This document shows, one piece after another, positions 42,414-51,183 of a stretch of DNA of 64,000 nucleotides. This DNA comes from Terriglobus roseus. Lineage in GTDB: Bacteria > Acidobacteriota > Terriglobia > Terriglobales > Acidobacteriaceae. Under the pieces are notes generated by a model. It ran no database searches. It was not told the origin of the DNA and saw only the letters and a program-made list of their open reading frames with translations. The stretch is from assembly GCF_900105625.1 (NCBI RefSeq), contig NZ_FNSD01000001.1, positions 3,782,001 through 3,846,000 of the forward strand. The letters run 5' to 3'. Made by a program: the position numbers and the translations under genes. The first letter of the stretch is position 1, and each line of letters begins with the position of its first letter.

Positions 42414-42484
42414 ATCTTGCCTTGGGGCTGTTATGGCATGGCTAAAGCCATGCCCCTCCGACAGAAGTCGCGCTTTGCGCGAAA

Positions 42485-42523
42485 CCCACTCATGCGCATG
42501 GAGCGCGCATGAATGGGGCACCC
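42485..42523. repeat. Dispersed hairpin repeat, copy 2
   Basis: CCCACTCATGCGC and GCGCATGAATGGGGCACCC with a short loop. Preceded by the palindrome TCGCGCTTTGCGCGA, as is copy 1 (TTCGCGCTTTGCGCGA). Confidence 0.7.
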
Positions 42524-42577
42524 GGTCGATGGGGTGGCTAAAGCTCTGCCTTCGCAGGAAGTCGCGCTTTGCAGGAA

Positions 42578-42615
42578 CCCGCTCATGCGCATGGAGCGCG
42601 CATGAATGGGCACCC
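42578..42615. repeat. Dispersed hairpin repeat, copy 3
   Basis: CCCGCTCATGCGC, then GCGCATGAATGGGCACCC. Nearly identical to copy 2, 93 bp away; probably a local duplication. Confidence 0.7.
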
Positions 42616-42725
42616 GGCGCCCGGCGTGTCTAGTCGTTCGGAAGGGCACAGCTGAAGCTGCGCCCTTCCGAACGCTCGGCTATCGTGCCTATAAAACCGT
42701 CCGGGTTCGCGGTTTGCGCGGATAG

Positions 42726-42760
42726 CCCACCCTTTTCCTTCGGAAAGGAATGGGGCACCC
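42726..42760. repeat. Dispersed hairpin repeat, copy 4 with a different stem
   Basis: CCCACCCTTTTCC, loop TTC, GGAAAGGAATGGGGCACCC. The inner stem (TTTCC/GGAAA) is unrelated to that of copies 1-3 yet still pairs, while the outer GAATGGGGCACCC is kept. Confidence 0.6.
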
Positions 42761-42811
42761 GGTTGGTTGGGCTGGTCGCTTTTGGTTTGCGTCTAAACTG
42801 CTGTGCGGGCC

Positions 42812-43846
42812 ATGTCTTTTTCTCGGGTTGTGTTGCTATGCGGTTGTCTTGTCGCTTTTGCTGCGCCGATGGTGCGCGCGCAGGAGCGGCCTTCGTTGCC
42901 TCTTGAAGCTTCGCCGGGGAACGGGTTGCGGCGGACGCGGCTCTATCTGAAGGACGGTTCGTTCCAGGTCGTGCTTTCGTACACGGTTAAAGGAAGCAAC
43001 GTCTTCTATCTATCGGCCGAACGTGGCGCCGAGCAGGAGATCATCCCGCTCAATCTCGTGGACCTTGAAAAGACTCGCACGTGGGAGCAACAGGCGCAGG
43101 CACAGCGGAGCGGGGCCCCTGCGGTGCAGATTGATCCGGAACTGGCGAAGGAAGAGGCAGACCGTGCGGCCCACAGTCCCGAGGTGGCGAAGGATCTCCA
43201 CCTGCCGGATGAGGATTCGATCCTCGTGCTGGACACCTACCGGGGCCAGCCGCAGCTTGCGATCCTGCAGCAGACCGATGGCGAGTTGAATCGGCAACAG
43301 GCCCACAACATCCTGCGGCAGACGCTCAACCCCATGGCGCACGCGCACCAGTTGGTTGAGATCAAGGGACAGACAGCGCCGGTGCAGTTGCATGTGGCCG
43401 ATCCGGAGATCTACGTACGGATGGACGATGAAGAGAGCGAGCCGGCGCGCGGTGGCGCTTTCGAGGTGGATACCAACGGCAATCGCGGCCGCAAGATTGA
43501 ATCACCCTCGCCGAAGAGCCAGTATGTGATCGTGCGTGTGGATGTGCGGCGCGACGTGCGGATTGTGACCAGTTTCAGCATCGGCCTGCTCGGCAGCACC
43601 AAGCGTCAGGCAGATGTGGTCGAAACGACTCGCACGCTGATGCCCGGTGGCCACTGGCTTAAGATCGTGCCGAAAGAGCCACTGAGCTTCGGCGAGTATG
43701 CGCTGATCGAAGTGATCGACGACAAGACGGTGAATACCGGCGTGTGGGACTTCGGGGTTCGGCCTACTGCGGGACCGAATCGCGACGCGATTCTGCCGGA
43801 AGTCCGCCGCGCGCCATCGCTGGCACCGCGTCGTTCGCAGCCGTAG
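42812..43846 (+). CDS. Secreted protein of unknown function
   Basis: 344 residues from ATG 42812. The N terminus is a signal peptide (FSRVVLLCGCLVAFAAPMVRAQ, cleavage after AQ at about residue 24). The mature part has a short beta-rich opening (RTRLYLKDGSFQVVLSYTVKGSNVFYLSAERG) followed by a charged helical section and a second beta-rich domain (YVIVRVDVRRDVRIVTSF). I do not recognise a family; it resembles lineage-specific exported proteins of Acidobacteriota. Its last 83 bases overlap the convergent cyclase gene. Confidence 0.75.
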   Translation: MSFSRVVLLCGCLVAFAAPMVRAQERPSLPLEASPGNGLRRTRLYLKDGSFQVVLSYTVKGSNVFYLSAERGAEQEIIPLNLVDLEKTRTWEQQAQAQRSGAPAVQIDPELAKEEADRAAHSPEVAKDLHLPDEDSILVLDTYRGQPQLAILQQTDGELNRQQAHNILRQTLNPMAHAHQLVEIKGQTAPVQLHVADPEIYVRMDDEESEPARGGAFEVDTNGNRGRKIESPSPKSQYVIVRVDVRRDVRIVTSFSIGLLGSTKRQADVVETTRTLMPGGHWLKIVPKEPLSFGEYALIEVIDDKTVNTGVWDFGVRPTAGPNRDAILPEVRRAPSLAPRRSQP

Positions 43847-44939
43847 AGGTCTCATGCCCGTCGATGGTACCGGGCGAAAAGATGGATCCCATGCCTGCCA
43901 CCGCAAGGTTGTCTCGCGTGGTGCCCTTGACGTGATACATCATGTCGTCGGCGGCTTTGATGATGCCCTCGATATCGCGCGCGTCATCCGGGTAGGTGGC
44001 CATGCCGAAAGAGGCACGCAGTTCCAGCGACAGACCCTCACCCTCAAGAAACCGTGCCTCGCGCAGAGCAAAGAAGAGCTTTGTGGCCAGTTCGCGACCG
44101 GCGACCTTGCCGTGGTCGGGCAGCAGGCAGACAAACTCGTCACCACCATAGCGGAAGGCCGGTACGGCGGGGCCGATGGTCTGTTTGATGAGGTCGCCGA
44201 CCTCGGCCAGCAGGCGGCTGCCGACCAGGTGGCCGTGTGTGTCGTTGATGCTCTTGAAGTGGTCCAGGTCCAGGAAGAGCAGGCTGAAGGGCGCGCGTTG
44301 ATTCGTCGCCAGGCGCTCTTCCAGCAGCGTGTACAGGTGCCTTGCGTTGAACAGGCCGGTGCAATCGTCCGAGATGGAGAGCAGGTGAATCCGCTCCATG
44401 TCCGCGGCGTTACGGACGGCGATGGCGGTGAAGTCGCAGAGCACGCGCAGGAACTGGATGGAGTAATCGCTGAGCAGGTCGACCTTGCTGTTGAGCAACT
44501 GGATGACACCCACCACGCCATCTGCGGACCGGACGGGCACGCAGGCGATGGAGTTGATGTTGAGGCCAGGATTCTTACGGCTGAATTCCTGCCATCGGGG
44601 CTCGACGCTCGTGTCCGGGACGACCATTGGATTACCCGTCAACGCCACCCAGCCGGCGACGCCTTCGCCCATGGGAACGCGCAGGCCTCGCAGGCTCTTG
44701 CTGTCTTCCCCGACCGCGATGACGTAATAGAGGTCGTTCTTTTCCTTGTCGACGAGCATCATCGACCACCGCTCCGGACCGAAGAACTGGGCCATCTTGG
44801 TCATAACGGTGGTGAGCACGATTTCCAGTTCCAGCGTGGAGGTCAGCGCGCGGGCAACATCGTGGAACAGCCGCGTGTAGTCCTGCTGGATGGCGTGCGT
44901 GAATTCGAGTTCTAGGTCTTTCTGTGACTTTCTTGCCAT
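43764..44939 (-). CDS. GAF-GGDEF diguanylate cyclase
   Basis: 391 residues. A coiled N-terminal helix, a GAF sensor domain (~residues 25-175; LRVPMGEGVAGWVALTGNPMVVPD, ACVPVRSADGVVGVIQLLN), then GGDEF (~190-350) with LFLDLDHFKSINDTHGHLVG and the intact active site RYGGDEFVCLLP. The usual RxxD inhibitory site before it is not seen. Product would be cyclic di-GMP. The last ~27 codons overlap, antisense, the end of the secreted-protein gene. Confidence 0.92.
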   Translation of the reverse strand: MARKSQKDLELEFTHAIQQDYTRLFHDVARALTSTLELEIVLTTVMTKMAQFFGPERWSMMLVDKEKNDLYYVIAVGEDSKSLRGLRVPMGEGVAGWVALTGNPMVVPDTSVEPRWQEFSRKNPGLNINSIACVPVRSADGVVGVIQLLNSKVDLLSDYSIQFLRVLCDFTAIAVRNAADMERIHLLSISDDCTGLFNARHLYTLLEERLATNQRAPFSLLFLDLDHFKSINDTHGHLVGSRLLAEVGDLIKQTIGPAVPAFRYGGDEFVCLLPDHGKVAGRELATKLFFALREARFLEGEGLSLELRASFGMATYPDDARDIEGIIKAADDMMYHVKGTTRDNLAVAGMGSIFSPGTIDGHETSTAANDAVPAMARGGLPAESRRDSVPQ

Positions 44940-45076
44940 GATCTCCGCTGCGGGTCGTGCTCTGGATTGGTGTAACCCCGGACGATCTTCGTGTCGCTAT
45001 TGGATGAGTAAAACACGCGTATCCGCGGGTGAACAGATGCCACGAAGTCAAATACGTGCAAGGACGGCATGGCGAT

Positions 45077-45094
45077 CTACAACGAAAGTTGTAG
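45077..45094. other. Hairpin with GAAA loop between moaA and cyclase genes
   Basis: CTACAAC-GAAA-GTTGTAG, a perfect 7-bp stem in the 216-bp gap upstream of the cyclase gene and downstream of moaA. A stem capped by a tetraloop suggests an RNA structure; no T tract follows on either strand. Confidence 0.4.
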
Positions 45095-45155
45095 AAGGCC
45101 AAATGCCGTCAGGTTTTTATGGGAGAGATGAATTCCGTGACAAAAAATCGGGGGT

Positions 45156-46235
45156 CTAACCGCCGATATGCACCATGGAGCGGGATGGCTTGAGGAAGCC
45201 CGCCTCGCCGATGTGGTGGCGCTGCTCCTTGGTATGGACGACCGCCCGGATGTAGTCGCGCAGGCCGTTATCGTCAGCGCCGCGTGCCATACGCCCGTAG
45301 AGATCGTGGTCAACCTGGGAGAAGAGGCACGTACGGAGCTTGCCGTCGCTGGTGAGACGGATGCGTGAGCAGTGACCACAGAAGGGCCGCGAAACCGGCG
45401 CGATGATGCCGATTTCGCCGATGCCGTCGGCAAAGCCGTAGCGGCGGGCGGTTTCGCTGAGCGCGTTGGCGGGCAGTGACACGAGCGGCAGGACCCTGTT
45501 GAGGCGTTCGAGGATCTCGGCTTCCGTAACGACGGTGTCGCGGGACCAGATGCGGTCCTCTTCCAGCGGCATGAACTCGATGAAGCGGAGGATAACGCCT
45601 TCGCGCCGGGCGAACTCGCCGAATCCTTCGATCTGGTCGTCATTGAAGCCGCGGAGCAGCACACAGTTGACCTTGACGGGCGAGAGGCCGGCGTCCTGAG
45701 CGGCATGAATGCCGTCGAGGACTTTCTGGAAGGCTCGGGGAACGCGGGTGATGCGTGTGAAGGTTTCGGGATCGACGGCGTCCATGCTGACCGTAATGCG
45801 GTCCAGCCCAGCCTCCTTGAGGTCGCGCGCCATGCCGGCCAGCAGGTGGCCGTTGGTGGTGATGGCGATGTCGAGCGGCTTGCCGTCTTCGGTTGCGTTG
45901 TCGAGCTTGTCGTAGGCCGTGCGCAGGGTGCGAAGGTCGCGAATCAGATCCAGCAGGCCCGCTCGCAAGAGCGGTTCGCCGCCGGTGAGCCGGATTTTCT
46001 CGACGCCCATCTCGACCATCAGTCGCACCATCTTTGCGTAGGCGGCGATGGGCAGTTCGCTGTGCTCGGCACCATGCTCACCTGTGCGGCAGTAGACGCA
46101 GCGGTAGTTGCAGCGGTCGGTGACGGCGACGCGCAGGTCTGTGATGGCCCGGCCAAAGCGGTCGCGCAGACGCGGCTGGGCGTCTGCCGGCAGAATCGCG
46201 GGTTCGTCTGCCGGAATGGGGAGCGTTGTGGCCAT
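45156..46235 (-). CDS. moaA: GTP 3',8-cyclase MoaA
   Basis: 359 residues. Radical-SAM enzyme for the first step of molybdenum cofactor synthesis. N-terminal cluster motif CNYRCVYC (CxxxCxxC), then IRLTGGEPLLRAGL; the second cluster site lies in FCGHCSRIRLTSDGKLRTCLFS. The protein ends in the GG dipeptide needed for activity (MVHIGG). No other moa gene is adjacent, and I see no molybdenum-cofactor riboswitch in the 127 bp upstream. Confidence 0.96.
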   Translation of the reverse strand: MATTLPIPADEPAILPADAQPRLRDRFGRAITDLRVAVTDRCNYRCVYCRTGEHGAEHSELPIAAYAKMVRLMVEMGVEKIRLTGGEPLLRAGLLDLIRDLRTLRTAYDKLDNATEDGKPLDIAITTNGHLLAGMARDLKEAGLDRITVSMDAVDPETFTRITRVPRAFQKVLDGIHAAQDAGLSPVKVNCVLLRGFNDDQIEGFGEFARREGVILRFIEFMPLEEDRIWSRDTVVTEAEILERLNRVLPLVSLPANALSETARRYGFADGIGEIGIIAPVSRPFCGHCSRIRLTSDGKLRTCLFSQVDHDLYGRMARGADDNGLRDYIRAVVHTKEQRHHIGEAGFLKPSRSMVHIGG

Positions 46236-46311
46236 GGGGCTAACTATTGTTGGATGCGAGGATCTGTTGGTTGGACGTAACTCTCTTTGATCGGTATTCG
46301 GGTGTCAACGA

Positions 46312-46339
46312 CAAGACCCGTGCCAGGGCACGGGTCTTG
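46312..46339. terminator. 12-bp perfect hairpin between two minus-strand genes
   Basis: CAAGACCCGTGC, loop CAGG, GCACGGGTCTTG. It lies just past the stop of the small membrane-protein gene (minus strand) and before moaA. There is no long T run, but stem strength and place suggest termination. Confidence 0.6.
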
Positions 46340-46362
46340 GAACTTCCGACTACCGAAGGTGC

Positions 46363-46650
46363 CTAGTAGCTGGTGAACTCATGGAAGCCGCGGCGCATAC
46401 TGATGCCCGAAAGCAGGCAGACAACGGAGATGGTGCCGGTGATGCAGGCCCAGTAAAACATGGGGTGAACCCAGCCCGGCGAGTGCGTCAGATCCTGGCC
46501 GACCCACAGAACGCCCACCAGCGTGGTGATGATTGCGGTCTGGAAGCCGATGGTGAGCAGCAACTGTCCGCGGCGGCGGCGACGGTCGACGATCTCAACT
46601 TCGGCCGGGGTCAGGTGGCGCTCGGATGTAAGAACAGGTGCGTGGCTCAT
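46363..46650 (-). CDS. Small two-helix membrane protein of unknown function
   Basis: 95 residues: a basic cytoplasmic start (EIVDRRRRRGQ) followed by two membrane helices (~31-50, LLLTIGFQTAIITTLVGVLWV; ~62-83, FYWACITGTISVVCLLSGI). The positive-inside pattern puts both ends in the cytoplasm. No family recognised. A purine-rich GGAGACTCC stretch lies before the start on its strand. Confidence 0.65.
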   Translation of the reverse strand: MSHAPVLTSERHLTPAEVEIVDRRRRRGQLLLTIGFQTAIITTLVGVLWVGQDLTHSPGWVHPMFYWACITGTISVVCLLSGISMRRGFHEFTSY

Positions 46651-46732
46651 CGGACTTGGAGTCTCCTGCGGGAAATCTTCTCAGTTATTACACCACATTC
46701 GATGCAGTCCCTGTAGCTGCAATCGGACACCG

Positions 46733-47008
46733 TTAGTCGATAAACGCCATGGTCTTGATGCCGGCGATGTCGAAGCGCTTGCGGCAGCGGGGATTGGTGC
46801 AGTTTGCCGTGTCGTCCCGCAGCACCATGTAGTTCATCGCCTTTGCGAAGCGGGCGCGGTCCCGTTCGTCGGCACGGCCGTTCAGCTGCTTCTTCTTGCG
46901 GCGCACGATCCAGTTCAGCGCGTACTCACCCGCGACGCCGCACTTGGTGCAGGTCAGCGTCATCGTCCGGGGCTCGGTCCGCTCATCAAAAAAGTCACGC
47001 TCTTCCAT
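46733..47008 (-). CDS. Small zinc-ribbon-like protein
   Basis: 91 residues from ATG 47008 (GGAGG-like CACGGAGGCTC upstream). Two cysteine pairs, LTCTKCG and NCTNPRCRKRFD, are spaced as in a zinc ribbon, with a basic RRKKKQ helix between. Function unknown; perhaps nucleic-acid binding. The same frame stays open far upstream on this strand, but that part is antisense to real genes. Confidence 0.65.
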   Translation of the reverse strand: MEERDFFDERTEPRTMTLTCTKCGVAGEYALNWIVRRKKKQLNGRADERDRARFAKAMNYMVLRDDTANCTNPRCRKRFDIAGIKTMAFID

Positions 47009-47083
47009 GTTTGTGAGCCTCCGTGGGAGAGCATAATCCTTTACGGCATGGCCGCGCGAATCGGTGGGCCAGGAGTGACCGGG

Positions 47084-47263
47084 ATGAGCAGGGCGAAGAA
47101 GGAAGTGTTCTCGGTGACGAAAGCGGTGAAGTCGAATGCGCGGGATCGCGTCGGCACGCCACCGCCGGAGGTCGTGATTCCGGACGAGAAGACGCGGGCG
47201 GCCCGGCGTACGTCCAAGCACAAAGTGACGCTGCAGAAACTGTTGCAGCGGGAGGATGCATAG
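47084..47263 (+). CDS. Small basic conserved-type protein
   Basis: 59 residues from ATG 47084, which has GGAG nine bases upstream; ATG 47048 is an alternative. Lysine/arginine-rich (SRAKKEVFSVTKAVKSNARD, RRTSKHKVTLQKLL) and probably unstructured or nucleic-acid binding. Its stop is immediately followed by the ATG of the SIMPL gene, so the two are cotranscribed. Confidence 0.6.
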   Translation: MSRAKKEVFSVTKAVKSNARDRVGTPPPEVVIPDEKTRAARRTSKHKVTLQKLLQREDA

Positions 47264-47992
47264 ATGAGGAAGGTTTGGCTTGCCGCTGTTTTCGCGGTTG
47301 TTACGAGTGTTGCTGCGCAGGCGCAGGTGGCGCAGACGCTGGGGATCAACAAGGACAATCGCAGCATCACGGTGACGGCGACGGATATGGCTTTTGCAAT
47401 GGCTGACCAGGCCGTCGTGCAGATCGGCTACCAGGCCTACGGCGAGGATGAGCAGACCGCCTACGCCGAGGGATCCCGCCGCTCCAACGCCATCACCGAG
47501 GCGCTTGCCGCAGCAAAAGTCCCTGCCGAGGCCATTGAGAGCCAGGACCAGCAGTTGCAGCCTCTGAATGAGTTTGAGCTCAAAAACCTGCCGGCTGCGC
47601 TGAAGAACATGAAGTTCCGCATCACGCAGAGCTGGAGCGTCCGCACCACACCCGATGCTGCCGCGAAGACGCTGGATATTGCGGTGAAGGCCGGAGCGAA
47701 TCAGAGCGGCTCCATCGGCTGGGAGATGAAGGACGGCAGCATGCTGGAGGCTGCGGCGAGCGCGAAGGCGTTGGCGCACGCGCAGGTGATCGCCGCTCGT
47801 ATGGCGGAGGGTCTGCACATCAAGGTGGGCTCGCTGCTGTACGCAAGCAACCAGGCACAGGAGCAGGTGCGGCCCGTGCCGATGATGGCGATGGCGATGC
47901 GGGCGAAGTCTGCGGATGTGAAGCCGCTGAGCATCTCGGCGCGACGTGTGGAACGTTCGGCGACAGTGTTTGCGATCTTTGCGATCGAATAA
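47264..47992 (+). CDS. SIMPL-domain (DUF541) periplasmic protein
   Basis: 242 residues with a signal peptide (VWLAAVFAVVTSVAAQAQ). The mature protein follows the DUF541/SIMPL pattern: SITVTATDMAFAMADQAVVQIGYQAYGEDEQTAYAE, RSNAITEALAAAKVPAEAIESQDQQLQPL, and ALAHAQVIAARMAEGLHIKVG. Members are periplasmic or outer-membrane linked and tied to oxidative stress, without a defined reaction. It begins directly after the stop of the small basic gene. Confidence 0.85.
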   Translation: MRKVWLAAVFAVVTSVAAQAQVAQTLGINKDNRSITVTATDMAFAMADQAVVQIGYQAYGEDEQTAYAEGSRRSNAITEALAAAKVPAEAIESQDQQLQPLNEFELKNLPAALKNMKFRITQSWSVRTTPDAAAKTLDIAVKAGANQSGSIGWEMKDGSMLEAAASAKALAHAQVIAARMAEGLHIKVGSLLYASNQAQEQVRPVPMMAMAMRAKSADVKPLSISARRVERSATVFAIFAIE

Positions 47993-48063
47993 CACGAAGT
48001 TTCGGGTGGAGCGGAGATCGGGCTTTCGGGAACTTTGCGTTCTTTAGAGTTTCCTGAGGCACT

Positions 48064-48101
48064 CCACTCCACCTTTCGCTTCGCAAGGAACGGGACACCC
48101 G
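48064..48101. repeat. Dispersed hairpin repeat, divergent copy
   Basis: CCACTCCACCTTTCGC and GCAAGGAACGGGACACCCGG. It keeps the CCACTC start and GGGACACCC end with a different, imperfect stem. Confidence 0.45.
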
Positions 48102-48192
48102 GATTTCTGGTTGCCTGTTTTGTCCTGGTATCTGCGAGCCATCCGGGAGTAGACAGGCGTATAACGAGGGTGCGCACGACAGGGAGCCAGCC

Positions 48193-48774
48193 ATGACCAC
48201 CGCAACGCAGGAAGCGCCTACCGAGACACAGGTTCACCCGGAAGTTCCGCGTCCGCTGCCCGAAGCCGAGGCGATCTATCGCCGTTGGCTGGCACACCTG
48301 AACGCGGAGTTCACGCGCTACAACACCTGCACACGCCGCAGCGAAATCGTGCGTGACGAGCTGCATTCGCTGTTGCTGGGGCGCCCGCACGGTGGACGCA
48401 TGAATGCTGCTCTCATCAGCGAGCTGCCGCTTGCAGTCCTGGCCGAGTCCATCGACCCGCGCAACGTGACGCTGCCGGCCGAGATGGAAGCCGACCTGGA
48501 TCGGGAAAAGTTCAACAGCATCAAGCCGCTGCTGTGGTTCTGGCGGGGCTTCGACCGCACGGTTCTCGGCGCAAATCTCTGGCTGGGGCTACGCTTCCGG
48601 GCGATGCTTGGCCAGCACATCTTCGCCGGTCTGGGGAAGAATGTGCGGTTCTATCGCGATGTGAGTTTTGAGCGAGGCTACACGCTGACGTTCGAGGACA
48701 ACACGATCGTGCGCCCCGGCACGTGCATCGACGACAGCAAGCCGCGCATTATCCGCGGAACGCTGGAACGGTAG
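48193..48774 (+). CDS. Uncharacterised protein with hexapeptide-like C terminus
   Basis: 193 residues; GGGAGCCAGCC precedes the ATG. The first ~130 residues are helical and unlike anything I know. The last 45 (GKNVRFYRDVSFERGYTLTFEDNTIVRPGTCIDD) look like two or three coils of the left-handed beta-helix of acyltransferases, but the chain ends before a catalytic site would form. It may be a lineage-specific protein or a shortened acyltransferase relative. Confidence 0.65.
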   Translation: MTTATQEAPTETQVHPEVPRPLPEAEAIYRRWLAHLNAEFTRYNTCTRRSEIVRDELHSLLLGRPHGGRMNAALISELPLAVLAESIDPRNVTLPAEMEADLDREKFNSIKPLLWFWRGFDRTVLGANLWLGLRFRAMLGQHIFAGLGKNVRFYRDVSFERGYTLTFEDNTIVRPGTCIDDSKPRIIRGTLER

Positions 48775-48830
48775 CGGCGGGCGCCTGAGCGGGAGTCTCG
48801 AAACGCCGCGCTGGTAGACTCGCGAGAAGT

Positions 48831-49535
48831 ATGAACCAGGAAGTTGCACTCATCCTTTTCGAGTTTGCCGCGCTCATCTTTGCGCTGACGTTCCACGAGT
48901 TTGCGCATGCGTGGACGGCGTCGTTCTTTGGCGATCAGACCGCTCGCCTGATGGGCCGCGTCACACTGAATCCTATCCGGCATCTGGATCCGCTTGGGTC
49001 CGTGGTGCTGCCGCTGGTGAGTGCGTTCGCACACTTTCCGTTGCTGGGATGGGCGAAGCCAACGCCGGTAACGACGCGCAACCTGCGCAACATCAAGCGC
49101 GACGACATCCTGGTCACGCTCGCCGGACCTGCTTCGAATGTGCTGCTGGCGGTCGCATCGCTGATTCTGCTGCTGATCATCAAGCATGCGTTTCCCGGCG
49201 GCCAGGTCGCCGTGCTGAACGCGGCGCTGCTCTCCGCGCGCATCGAGGGAGCAACGTTGCAGGGGCAGTCGGCCATCTTCCCCATCTCGCTGCTGCTCTA
49301 CAGTTCGGTCGTCATCAACCTGCTGCTGGCCATCTTCAACCTGCTGCCAGTACCGCCGCTGGATGGATCGCGCATCCTGCGGCACTACCTGCCGTATAAC
49401 GCGCTGCAGATGTATGACAACATCGGCGGGTTTGCGAACCTGATCATCCTGTACCTGTTAATGCGTTCGGGTGTGCTGAACATCTTCTACGGACCGGCGT
49501 TTACCTTGTTCAACCGGCTGTTGCTGTCGGCTTAA
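48831..49535 (+). CDS. Site-2 (M50) intramembrane metalloprotease
   Basis: 234 residues, about six membrane helices. Zinc site HEFAH in LTFHEFAHAWTASFFGD near the N terminus and the second motif NLLPVPPLDGSRIL, holding the aspartate ligand, define a short PDZ-less site-2 protease. Such proteases cleave membrane-bound proteins within the bilayer; the target is unknown. Confidence 0.92.
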   Translation: MNQEVALILFEFAALIFALTFHEFAHAWTASFFGDQTARLMGRVTLNPIRHLDPLGSVVLPLVSAFAHFPLLGWAKPTPVTTRNLRNIKRDDILVTLAGPASNVLLAVASLILLLIIKHAFPGGQVAVLNAALLSARIEGATLQGQSAIFPISLLLYSSVVINLLLAIFNLLPVPPLDGSRILRHYLPYNALQMYDNIGGFANLIILYLLMRSGVLNIFYGPAFTLFNRLLLSA

Positions 49536-49679
49536 TTTGTGCCTCAGAAGCATCGCGCTGAGCCGAACGCTTGGGTGCCCGCTTATTTCGCTGCTTTGTG
49601 AGAAAGGGTAGGGTGCCGTGCCTAGGCGACGCTTCATGCGATGTGGATGGTCCAGAATAGTTCGCTTGCGCGAATAACC

Positions 49680-49711
49680 GACCCTTTGCTGTGCAATGAA
49701 TGGGGCGCCCG
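49680..49711. repeat. Dispersed hairpin repeat, divergent copy
   Basis: ACCCTTTGC, TG, GCAATGAATGGGGCGCCCGG. The outer GAATGGGGC is kept and the short stem TTTGC/GCAA differs from other copies. Confidence 0.45.
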
Positions 49712-49802
49712 GGCCTTCATGCGGCACCCGGGTTGCTGTTCCGCTCGATGGTGACGGCCTTGTCCTTCCGATCCGCGCGGTTCAGCTATCCTCAGAGCAG
49801 TC

Positions 49803-50897
49803 ATGAATGATCTTCAAGCCAAGCGCCGCGTATTGAGCGGCATGCGCCCCACGGGCCGTCTGCACCTGGGCAACTATATGGGCGCGCTGTACAACTGGGT
49901 GCGTCTGCAGGACCAGTACGACTGTTTCTTCTTCATTGCCGACTGGCATGCGCTGACGACCGACTACGCGAATCCGGGCGATGTCTGGCAGAAGTCGCAT
50001 GATGTTGCGTTGGACTTTCTCGCCGCCGGCCTGGATCCCGAACGCTGCGTTATGTTCCGGCAGAGCGATGTGCTGCAGCACGCGGAGCTTAACCTGCTCT
50101 TTGGCAACCTGACGCCGCTGGGCTGGCTCGAGCGCGTGCCGACGTACAAGGACCAGCAGGAGCAGCTTCGCGAGAAGGATCTTGCGACCTATGGCTTCCT
50201 GGGTTACCCGTTGCTGCAGTCCGCGGACATCCTGCTGTACAAGCCGGCCTTTGTTCCCGTCGGGCAGGATCAGGTGGCGCACGTCGAGCTGACCCGCGAG
50301 GTCGCCCGTCGCTTTAACCAGCTCTATAGTTCGGCAGTCACGCCAGAGGTCGCAGCGGCGAAGTCGGACAAGGAACTGATGAAGGCAGAGGTGAGCGAGA
50401 ACCTGATTGAGCTCGCGATCCTGCCGGAGCCGAAGGTGCTGCTTACGCCCTCGCCCAAGCTGCCCGGACTCGACGGCCGCAAGATGTCGAAGAGCTACGG
50501 CAACACCATTGCCCTGACCGAGAGCGAGGCCGACGTCCGCAAGAAGTTGAAGACGATGGTGACCGATCCCGCGCGTGTTCGCCGTACCGACCCTGGCGAT
50601 CCGGATGTCTGCCCTGTGGGCGATCTGCACAAGGTCTTCTCCTCACCGGAGACGATGGCGAAGGTCTACGAGGGGTGTCGCAGCGCCGGCATTGGTTGCA
50701 TCGAGTGCAAGGGCTGGGCGGCGGACAGCATCGTTCGCGAGATCGCACCCATCGCCGCACGCCGTGCGGAGTACGAGGCGCAGCCGGAGAAGGTGGAGCA
50801 AATTTTGACAGAAGGCGCGGCACGCGCCCGTTCTGTTGCTGAGGCCACCATGCGCGAGGTCCGCGTCGCGATGGGCCTTGCCCGAGCAAGCCACTAG
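49803..50897 (+). CDS. trpS: Tryptophanyl-tRNA synthetase
   Basis: 364 residues, class I synthetase that charges tRNA-Trp. The HIGH-type motif reads GRLHLGNYMGAL, the tryptophan pocket region FFIADWHALTTDY, and the KMSKS loop GRKMSKSYGNTI. A slightly longer middle than the E. coli enzyme includes the FVPVGQDQVAHVELTRE stretch. It lies 267 bp after the protease gene. Confidence 0.97.
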   Translation: MNDLQAKRRVLSGMRPTGRLHLGNYMGALYNWVRLQDQYDCFFFIADWHALTTDYANPGDVWQKSHDVALDFLAAGLDPERCVMFRQSDVLQHAELNLLFGNLTPLGWLERVPTYKDQQEQLREKDLATYGFLGYPLLQSADILLYKPAFVPVGQDQVAHVELTREVARRFNQLYSSAVTPEVAAAKSDKELMKAEVSENLIELAILPEPKVLLTPSPKLPGLDGRKMSKSYGNTIALTESEADVRKKLKTMVTDPARVRRTDPGDPDVCPVGDLHKVFSSPETMAKVYEGCRSAGIGCIECKGWAADSIVREIAPIAARRAEYEAQPEKVEQILTEGAARARSVAEATMREVRVAMGLARASH

Positions 50898-50935
50898 AAC
50901 TTCGGAGGCATCAGACATCGCCAGAGGAGAACCCG

Positions 50936-51130
50936 ATGAGCAATGCTGCTGATGAGAAGTTCGTACCGAATGAGCCGAAGCCCGCGCCCGCAATGGATGC
51001 GAACCGCGCGGCCAATAGCAATCTTGCTCCGCAGGGTAAGGTGGACCTGAGCGATCAGGCGCCCGGGAGCAATTTCACGCCGGAGGGCGACCAGGAAGAC
51101 GTGCCGAACATTGCGGCTACGGCGGAGTAA
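50936..51130 (+). CDS. Small disordered protein
   Basis: 64 residues; a strong ribosome-binding site (AGAGGAGAA) precedes ATG 50936. Rich in Asn, Pro, Ala and acidic residues (PNEPKPAPAMDANRAANSNLAP), with no cysteine or hydrophobic core, so probably disordered. It follows trpS by 38 bp and may be cotranscribed. No known family. Confidence 0.6.
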   Translation: MSNAADEKFVPNEPKPAPAMDANRAANSNLAPQGKVDLSDQAPGSNFTPEGDQEDVPNIAATAE

Positions 51131-51183
51131 GGTTCTCACTTTCCCGGTATGCCCGCTGAGCCGGTTCGTCCCATGACCCGGTG

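Larger units (their letters stand above)
42295..42811. other. Repeat-rich intergenic region
   Basis: 517 bp without a plausible gene. It holds three copies of the CCCACTC...GAATGGGGCACCC hairpin (42485, 42578, 42726), a second motif (42391-42413) shared with 57162-57184, and inner palindromes such as TCGCGC-TTT-GCGCGA. Confidence 0.6.

Noticed and set aside
43854-44915. Plus-strand frame of 353 codons
   Set aside because: Fully antisense to the GAF-GGDEF gene with intact GGDEF motif; no recognisable domain.
46236-46362. Molybdenum-cofactor riboswitch before moaA
   Set aside because: The region is dominated by one 12-bp hairpin of terminator type; the multi-stem riboswitch core was not recognised.
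46733-47995. Minus-strand open frame of 420 codons
   Set aside because: Only its last 91 codons (from 47008) look like a protein with a ribosome-binding site and zinc-ribbon cysteines. The rest is antisense to the SIMPL gene and has shadow-like His/Arg-rich composition.
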